Assembly: GCA_024277285.1 (NCBI GenBank)
Contig: JAJRVM010000041.1
Span: 1-28,840, forward strand
Source of the DNA: Planctomycetota bacterium
Lineage (GTDB): Bacteria; Planctomycetota; Planctomycetia; Pirellulales; Pirellulaceae
Direction of reading: 5' to 3'
DNA: 28,840 nucleotides
The notes below the pieces were generated by a model, which worked only from the letters and a program-made list of their open reading frames with translations, had not been told where the DNA came from and did not search any database. This document shows positions 24,301 to 28,840 of the stretch, one piece after another (position 1 is the first letter of the stretch; each line of letters opens with the position of its first letter). A program made the translations under genes and the position numbers.

Positions 24301-24880
24301 TGTGGAAACGCGGCATCGTATTACCAAACTGACGCCTGTCAAGGCCGATCTGCACTTTGGAGGATTCAACGAGCTGTATCGTCCTGGTGACGAGGGGCCC
24401 CATCTTTATCGGTATGGGCACAAGACGAATCTGCCGGTCTGGATGGACATGACCGGCCTGGCAACACGCTATGGTGACGTCGAGGAGTTGTTGGGAACTG
24501 CGGACGATCGATTCGTGATCTTCACGGGGGGGGATGAGGTGACGATCCGGTTCGACGCCGGGAATCTGCCCGGGTTGTTGCCTGGATGGCAGCGAAGCTT
24601 CCTGTTCTACAGCGATGGATGGGAGAAGGATTCGGACCGCAATACATTGAGTGGCGAGACGGTTGAGCCACTACCGTTTCATGGCATGTCCGCGTATCCC
24701 TATCCACCGACCGAGTCGTACCCGAACGATCAGCCGCATCACGATTATCGGCGGCGCTACAACACTCGGCATATCGGTCCCGAGAGGTTTCGGAGTTTTG
24801 TCAGAGAGCATCATGATGCCACGCCCGAGTTGCTTCCCTGGGACAACGAGCCGCGAGTGCGAGGAGACCATTCAAAGTGA
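21251..24880 (+). CDS. Secreted TPR + FG-GAP/VCBS + ASPIC/UnbV protein
   Basis: About 1,209 residues from the GTG at 21251. A hydrophobic segment (IVLLLALCFCCVG) and a likely cut after TLA suggest export. Then come about three TPR units (ERFKNLGVAYLEEHRPAEAE, LGYANLGVAQLRLG), and about seven FG-GAP/VCBS repeats with calcium-type loops (DIDGDGRDEW, DLNDDGVYEI, DVDNEGDLDL, DVDNDGFEDL, DIDNDGWVDL, DYDRDGDLDL). An ASPIC/UnbV domain follows (NHWLRVRLKGL, THFGLGTRPQADVLRVVWSNG), and then a C-terminal region of about 450 residues that I do not recognise (SELWETVYLDQVALWVVDH, RPTLVLGGWIFW). The frame is open to 21089, but upstream sequence is only translated palindromic repeat. The GTG at 21251 lies in the fourth repeat copy and is the last usual start before the hydrophobic segment. 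The next gene overlaps it by 4 bases. Confidence 0.85.
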   Translation: MYHGIAGRGGSPTGTTFAVADIAPTPSHAPFGSTSRIVLLLALCFCCVGRTLAQTAQLQAERFKNLGVAYLEEHRPAEAERAFRRVIELASDEALGYANLGVAQLRLGQLSGAASQLEQARRVAPTNVEVLLLGAEAQYAAGRWGAVTSIAKKVLDIAPSNAMARYYIYRAARAQRDNEQAQQEAAWQIDALFRSYPENVVVVIRYARQQAKQEAWKTVSKTLDLIQPATQEVVKARAALQSARKALAEANGDRVHYWLAVLENVLRPTMRFRQDLSQLQPPVAGLPILRFSDTFYVALSRERPHAVPVQLVLVTDASIPEGVRLTRGGAKGGKAADRASHASLDFADIDGDGRDEWLLSFNSADAGSMQLWQDHGGAWRDLLETVAVPPAADARFVDLNDDGVYEIVAVGSDGTVVLQQDADGYWKDRLATWEVESLQGRTLELVDVDNEGDLDLCVAGRDKFVVWQNRPNQTFLDISQRSRLSAVGGGVRQVLATDHDDDLDTDLIVIGRCGQLQLWDNRRHGLFSQLACGLSGDAVRSVLARDVDNDGFEDLVVVSAAGELVVQRNRHGVYGPAVALPVHGISVIAAVDVDIDNDGWVDLAVAGRHDGHAALLVLRNRGDGTWAKLALLEPATDCVTLAAVDYDRDGDLDLVALDRQSRLQVWRNDGGNANHWLRVRLKGLRIAGSKNSLRGLGSKLEIKAGLFYEMQYVRRPVTHFGLGTRPQADVLRVVWSNGVPQNRFRPVTNQTVREVQVLKGSCPYLYCWDGTRFVFVTDTLAGAPLGLQVAEGVVAPDNPRELVTIPREKITGKEGEFVFQYTSELWETVYLDQVALWVVDHRQECEVFTDQRFLPPPYGDPELILTRSRIAPRRAEDTAGRDVTTSLLEFDHSYPESLHATRYQGIVAPHCLTLSFGDISTMKRPTLVLGGWIFWTDTSINVAVSQDPTRRASPTTLEYWDPQRGWQVVNEPFGLPCGKDKWVVIDVAKYIDSDDARVRIRSESQIYWDQAFLADRSVETRHRITKLTPVKADLHFGGFNELYRPGDEGPHLYRYGHKTNLPVWMDMTGLATRYGDVEELLGTADDRFVIFTGGDEVTIRFDAGNLPGLLPGWQRSFLFYSDGWEKDSDRNTLSGETVEPLPFHGMSAYPYPPTESYPNDQPHHDYRRRYNTRHIGPERFRSFVREHHDATPELLPWDNEPRVRGDHSK

Positions 24881-26526
24881 GTCGCATTGTTTTTCTATTG
24901 GTCGTGTCGGTTGGCGGTATGGTCTTGGGACAAGACGCCAAGCCGACCTTTACGGACGTTACGCGGCAAGCGGGAATCGATTTTCGCTATACGTTTGGTG
25001 ATTTTACGTACGACAATATCCTGGAGAGCAGCGGGTCGGGTGTTACCGTGTTCGACTATGACGGTGACGGTGATCTGGACTTGTATATGCTGAACGGCAC
25101 TTACCTGGACGGCATCAGCGATCCCAAGGGACGCGTGTTTCGAGACACTCCTAACCAGCTTTATCGCAACAACGGCGACGGCACGTTTACCGAAGCAACA
25201 GAACTGGCCGGCTTGGATGATCGCCATTGGAGTATGGCAGCTGCCTCGATGGACTATGATGGCGACGGTGATATTGATCTGTACCTGCTGAACTATGGAC
25301 CCAACCGGCTGTACCGCAACAATGGGAACGGCACGTTCACGGATGTTGCACCTCAGGTGGGGCTGGTCGGTCCCAAGCGACTTAATGGCTTCACGAAGTG
25401 GAGTGTCGGCGCGGCATTTTGGGATTGTGACCACGATGGTGACTTGGACGTTATGATGGGCAATTTCCTGGCGTTTGACCCATACTATCTTTCCAAGACT
25501 ACGCCGCACTTGATGCCCCATCCCAACGAATACCAGGGCCAGGCGTCGCTGCTGTTCCGGCAAAACGACGATGGTACATTTTCTGAGGTGACCAAAGAAA
25601 AAGGAATGTACTTTCCGCAGTCAAAGTGCATGGGATTGACCGTGTTCGACTATGACGACGACGCCGATTTGGATTTGTTTCAAGGCAACGACCACCAGAA
25701 GAACTTTTTGTTTCGTAACCGAGGTGGCGGGACGTACGAGGAAGTTGCCCAGACGGCGGGGATTGTAGTGAACGACGAGGGCCATCCGACCGGTTCCATG
25801 CACGGATCGATTGGCGATGTCGATGGCGATGGTCGCATCGACCTTCTTGTGGTCGATCTCCGTTACGGTGCGTTGTACCGCAACGCGGGGAATGGATTGT
25901 TCGAAGATATCACCGCCGTCAGTGGTGTCAAACACGCGATGGCAGGCAAGGGTGTTTGGGCAGCGGCGTTTTTCGACTACGACAACGATGGGGATGTTGA
26001 TATTTTTGCGGCCGACGGGACGGCAGATCTACTGGTCGACCAGGACCAGTTGTTGCTGGAGAACGATGGTAAGGGCCGCTTTCAAAATGTCGGCCCGCAG
26101 CGCGGTTCCTATTTTCGGGAGAAACGATCCGGCCGTGGCGCGGCCGTTTGGGACTTCGACAATGACGGTGATCTCGATATCATTGTCTCACATATTGATT
26201 TGCGTGGCACGCCGACATTGTTGCGGAACGACGGCGGTAACCGCAACCATTGGATCGGACTGACGTTGATCGGAAAAAACGGCCCTGCGACTGCCATTGG
26301 TGCCAAAGTGACGGTCAAGGCCGGTGACAGGTCGCAGGTCAAGGTCAACCAGTGGGCGACCAGCTACCTTTCCTACAATGACCCGCGCATGCACTTCGGT
26401 TTGGGCAAGCAAGCAACGATCGATCAACTGGAAGTACGTTGGTCGGATGGACGCGTCGAAGTGTTGCGCGACGTGCTTGCCGATCGTTACATAACCATCG
26501 TCCAAAGCAAGGGAGTTCGCGAGTAG
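24877..26526 (+). CDS. CRTAC1-like secreted FG-GAP/ASPIC-UnbV protein
   Basis: The 549-residue protein has a signal peptide (MSRIVFLLVVSVGGMVLG). It then has the opening typical of CRTAC1-type proteins (FTDVTRQAGIDFRYTFGD), and about seven FG-GAP/VCBS repeats with acidic loops: DYDGDGDLDLYMLN, DYDGDGDIDLYLLN, DCDHDGDLDVMMGN, DYDDDADLDLFQGN, DVDGDGRIDLLVVD, DYDNDGDVDIFAAD, DFDNDGDLDIIVSH. It ends with an ASPIC/UnbV domain (NHWIGLTLIGKNG, IGAKVTVKAGD, MHFGLGKQATIDQLEVRWSDG). The repeats are expected to form a beta-propeller outside the cytoplasm. The GTG start overlaps the stop of the upstream gene (GTGA), so translation is probably coupled and the two similar proteins made together. Function is not established. 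Confidence 0.92.
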   Translation: MSRIVFLLVVSVGGMVLGQDAKPTFTDVTRQAGIDFRYTFGDFTYDNILESSGSGVTVFDYDGDGDLDLYMLNGTYLDGISDPKGRVFRDTPNQLYRNNGDGTFTEATELAGLDDRHWSMAAASMDYDGDGDIDLYLLNYGPNRLYRNNGNGTFTDVAPQVGLVGPKRLNGFTKWSVGAAFWDCDHDGDLDVMMGNFLAFDPYYLSKTTPHLMPHPNEYQGQASLLFRQNDDGTFSEVTKEKGMYFPQSKCMGLTVFDYDDDADLDLFQGNDHQKNFLFRNRGGGTYEEVAQTAGIVVNDEGHPTGSMHGSIGDVDGDGRIDLLVVDLRYGALYRNAGNGLFEDITAVSGVKHAMAGKGVWAAAFFDYDNDGDVDIFAADGTADLLVDQDQLLLENDGKGRFQNVGPQRGSYFREKRSGRGAAVWDFDNDGDLDIIVSHIDLRGTPTLLRNDGGNRNHWIGLTLIGKNGPATAIGAKVTVKAGDRSQVKVNQWATSYLSYNDPRMHFGLGKQATIDQLEVRWSDGRVEVLRDVLADRYITIVQSKGVRE

Positions 26527-26551
26527 CTGTACAACGCCACTGAGCCGCCGC

Positions 26552-26979
26552 GACGGAGGCGGGCTAATGACGACGCTGCCCAAGCCATCCAACCCGGCCA
26601 GCGGGCTCACCTGCAAGTGGGATGCCTGGAACCACCTGGTTGAAGTCAAGGACGGCGCGACGGTCGTGGCCAAGTACGAATACGACGGGCTCGCGCGTCG
26701 AACGAAGAAGCACGTCGATTCCGAGAGTCCGGCAAGTCCCAACGGGATCGACGCCTACGTGCACTTTTTCTACAACGCCCTCTGGCAGGTGCTCGAAGAG
26801 CGCAACAGCACGGTGGAAAACACGGGCCCTGAATCGCTCCAGCCAAAATATCAATTCGTCTGGTCGCAGCGTTACATCGACGCCGCCATCTTGCGCACGC
26901 GAAAACACTGACAGCGACGTCACTTGCGCGTGACGCGAGTTTTTACTACCTGGGCGACGCCAACTTCAACGTCACCACA
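26552..26979 (+). pseudogene. Truncated, twice frameshifted Rhs core fragment
   Basis: An Rhs/YD-repeat core is readable but broken. Frame one (to the stop at 26911) gives MTTLPKPSNPASGLTCKWDA, KYEYDGLARRTKKHV and YQFVWSQRYIDAAILR. The expected continuation ENTDSDVTCA lies in a second frame up to about 26933. FYYLGDANFNVTTLVD then lies in a third frame that leads into the gene at 26980. Each step is a net +1 shift. The 5' part of the usual very large Rhs protein is missing; the remnant begins within some 25 bases of the stop codon of the preceding gene. It has no start, signal or ribosome binding site of its own. Confidence 0.85.
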
Positions 26980-27819
26980 TTGGTCGACACCATCGAGCGG
27001 TACGTCTACAGCCCCTACGGCGTCATCACCACCTACGACGCAACCTGGTCCAATATTCGCTCTAGCTCAACCTACGATAACGAGTATACTTATACAGGTA
27101 GAAGGTTGGATAAAGAGACCGGGATTTATCAGTACCGGCACCGAGTTTACGAAGCGGGGTTGGGGCGGTTCGCGAGTAGGGATCCGATCGGGTATGAAAC
27201 GCGTGGCTGGGGTCTCTACGTATACGTTGGTTCGCGACCAGTTATCAATGTGGATCCGACGGGGATGATTCCCCCAGGTTTTGGAGCATGGGAGTTGCCA
27301 GGAAGGCCTTTTGTGCCCACTCTGCAGCCACCGAGGAAACCGTACAATGCACTGCCGCGCCCAGGGCATGTGCTTCCATTCCCTCCGGTCCTTCCTGGTC
27401 CACCGCGAGTAAGCGCACCGATAGTGTTCTTGTGGGTCTGGCTGACGCCAACGGAGACTGGTTTGGATGCCGAAATACGAATTCCAATCGACATTGGTGA
27501 CGATGAAGAAAAGGAGAGATCGTGTGCAACGGAGTATCCTAATTGGCCTGTGTGTCCAGAAGAGTTATACGAAGACAAAAAGATCGCTTGTCGGGAGTGC
27601 AATCGCGCAGGCTTTAAGCCGGATAACCCCACAGTTGTCGACAGTCCGCATTTTTGGGCGAGCGCCGTGCATTGGAGTTGTCTCTGTTCCGGTCGTGGTC
27701 GGCGGATAGAACGGCTCGGTTGCAGCGTCATTTGCGGAAGTTGTTGCAGTGAGAATAACGGCGATCCAGTGTTGGATGATGGCTGTATCTGTGCAGAAAC
27801 AGTGTACGACTATGATTGA
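26980..27819 (+). CDS. Rhs core C-terminus with cysteine-rich tip domain
   Basis: The surviving frame (279 residues from a TTG) holds the end of an Rhs core: RYVYSPYGVITTYDATW, NEYTYTGRRLDKETGIYQYR, then LGRFASRDPIGYE and NVDPTGM, the usual boundary before a variable tip. After it come a Pro-rich stretch (about 97-145), a hydrophobic VFLWVWL, and a last third with 12 Cys in about 90 residues, in pairs such as CREC, CLC, CGSCC and CIC. In Rhs proteins such tips are often toxins, delivered by secretion and neutralised by the next gene. I do not recognise this tip; clustered Cys could bind metal. The core upstream is broken, so this may be an orphan tip not produced as a full Rhs protein. Base composition is less GC-rich than the upstream genes. 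Confidence 0.7.
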   Translation: MVDTIERYVYSPYGVITTYDATWSNIRSSSTYDNEYTYTGRRLDKETGIYQYRHRVYEAGLGRFASRDPIGYETRGWGLYVYVGSRPVINVDPTGMIPPGFGAWELPGRPFVPTLQPPRKPYNALPRPGHVLPFPPVLPGPPRVSAPIVFLWVWLTPTETGLDAEIRIPIDIGDDEEKERSCATEYPNWPVCPEELYEDKKIACRECNRAGFKPDNPTVVDSPHFWASAVHWSCLCSGRGRRIERLGCSVICGSCCSENNGDPVLDDGCICAETVYDYD

Positions 27820-28516
27820 TACAAACGAGGGTAACGAGTCATTAACAGGAATGGGGCTCAATCGCTGGCTACTGGATCTGGCTGCGTACGCGGCTCCGAA
27901 CTTGGCGACGGTAATTCAACCAGGACATAACCTCCGGATTCAATGGGCAGATGATCGGACTTGCATGGCTGGCTGGACCAAGGATGTTGTGGCTCGCTGT
28001 ATTGTCAGACTCGGGCAAATTGGTTGGCTATCAACTTTTCGCGAAATTGACGGACGCGATGAGATCCTTCCGGTGTCGGCGTGTATTCAGAGGTATCTTA
28101 GCGAGCCTACCGCTAACAAATGCCACAACTACTACCTTGCCCTGACGCCCGATGGCAGCCGACAATGGGAGGTATTGTTTTGCACTCGCTGGGAAAGTTT
28201 CCAGCGCGCCGTTTTTCGCGATGTGTCTGATGATGTCTCTTTTGTTACCTATTCATGCGGCTCGGAGGAGTTGAGGAACAGAGTCGCCGTCAACTGTCTC
28301 AATTACCTGGGAATGAGCCGAAAATATGGCTTGCGACATCTGAAGTGTGGCCAAAGAAAAACTTGGCGCCCGGTGTATTGGAAGACACTGCCAAATTATC
28401 ACTATATTCGATTTGCAGGTAGATGGCTCGGAGCCGCATTGACACGATGTGAGCCAGACATCAACCGCGTTTTCCAACCGTGGGGGAGGAACTGGCCTTC
28501 GGATGGACTGTCGTAA
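27812..28516 (+). CDS. Putative immunity protein of the Rhs tip
   Basis: The 234-residue protein starts with an ATG that overlaps the Rhs stop by 8 bases. It has no signal peptide or membrane segment, so it is predicted to be cytoplasmic. It is rich in Trp (11) and Cys (about 9), for example RWLLDLAAYAAPN, MAGWTKDVVARCIV, QWEVLFCTRWESF and FAGRWLGAALTRCEP. I do not recognise the family. Position and overlap are those of an immunity gene for the upstream tip; this is inference from Rhs and polymorphic-toxin gene order. An in-frame extension to 27749 exists but has no better start. AT content is higher than in the housekeeping genes, in line with acquired DNA. Confidence 0.65.
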   Translation: MIDTNEGNESLTGMGLNRWLLDLAAYAAPNLATVIQPGHNLRIQWADDRTCMAGWTKDVVARCIVRLGQIGWLSTFREIDGRDEILPVSACIQRYLSEPTANKCHNYYLALTPDGSRQWEVLFCTRWESFQRAVFRDVSDDVSFVTYSCGSEELRNRVAVNCLNYLGMSRKYGLRHLKCGQRKTWRPVYWKTLPNYHYIRFAGRWLGAALTRCEPDINRVFQPWGRNWPSDGLS

Positions 28517-28788
28517 GCGCGCAGCAGAACCGTTACGGGGGGAGGGGGTGACGCGGTGCGGGCAGATCGGGTAGCGGCTATTCCGATTGCTTTGGTCGAA
28601 GGCGGCGACCTTCGCGGTTCCAAGAACAAGAATAGGTGATAAACCTGACTGTGTGCCATTTGAGGGCTCGCAGGGTGACCGGCAGGCGGGGGGGGTGGGG
28701 AAGAGCGAGAATCGCGAGTGACTCTATATATTAGGGAAAAGTAACGCGCGGGTTTTTCGCCTACGAGTGAGTCCAAGCGAGGGGGAAG
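28517..28788. other. Intergenic region, no gene recognised
   Basis: No convincing gene is seen. The stretch contains G-runs (28537-28548 and 28684-28700) and an A/T-rich patch TATATATTAGGGAAAA near 28725 that could serve as a promoter -10 region. A minus-strand frame (28402-28776) runs antisense to the putative immunity gene and has no family features. Confidence 0.4.
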
Positions 28789-28811
28789 ACGCCCGAAGTG
28801 GGCGTTTTTTT
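28789..28811 (+). terminator. Candidate rho-independent terminator
   Basis: ACGCCC (28789-28794), loop GAAGT and GGGCGT (28800-28805) form a 6-bp GC-rich stem followed by a run of seven T. It would end a plus-strand transcript, perhaps that of the Rhs tip and putative immunity genes. Confidence 0.7.
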
Positions 28812-28840
28812 GTTGCCAGGCGTGAAACGCGGCGCGGGAC

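Overview
The window looks like a chromosomal segment of a planctomycete, most likely from the Pirellulales. The protein types point there: a DUF1080 secreted protein, a leader peptide resembling the LEPR-xLL surface-protein leader, paired FG-GAP/VCBS + ASPIC/UnbV proteins, a histone-deacetylase-family amidohydrolase, a DUF6268-like outer-membrane barrel, and an Rhs tail of the kind common in that phylum. Genes are widely spaced, with several gaps of 300-900 bp, and the DNA is GC-rich. No tRNA, rRNA, true CRISPR array, integrase or transposase was recognised.

Layout. 1-326 (-): 5' part of a secreted protein with an AQEKT repeat, cut by the window edge. 1006-1680: rsmD. 2602-5193: a large membrane-anchored protein of unknown function. 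5368-6729 (-): a two-gene unit with a degenerate receiver protein and a MazG-like pyrophosphohydrolase. 7211-8410: larC, followed by a strongly structured hairpin and a dispersed repeat. 8753-9283: a membrane-anchored coiled-coil/HTH protein. 9653-11206: a GAF + SpoIIE-type phosphatase homologue that has lost its metal-binding aspartates. 11261-12205 (-): histone-deacetylase-like hydrolase. 12658-13557: lipoprotein. 14358-15374: class II fructose-bisphosphate aldolase with a clear terminator. 15476-15678: palindromic repeats. 15831-16895: outer-membrane barrel. 17482-19443: DUF1080 protein plus Gfo/Idh/MocA oxidoreductase. 19584-20777 (-): a GHMP kinase closest in motif to plant galacturonokinase. 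20886-21311: two arrays of REP-like palindromes with a 36-bp period. 21251-26526: two translationally coupled FG-GAP/UnbV proteins. 26552-28516: a broken Rhs core, an intact Rhs tail with a new-looking cysteine-rich C-terminus, and a small overlapping gene in the position of an immunity gene.

How the parts may work together. The DUF1080 protein and the Gfo/Idh oxidoreductase fit a 3-keto-sugar type of carbohydrate degradation, and the galacturonokinase-like enzyme would feed uronic acids or galactose into nucleotide-sugar or central metabolism; this is inference from family and position. The pseudo-receiver with an RsbU-N-like tail and the metal-site-less SpoIIE protein both look like signalling proteins that act by binding rather than catalysis.

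The most interesting items are the Rhs tail with its putative immunity partner, the inactive-looking SpoIIE phosphatase, the palindrome family with two compensating stem sequences sharing one loop, and the in-phase 36-bp array that supplies the likely start codon of a 1,200-residue protein.
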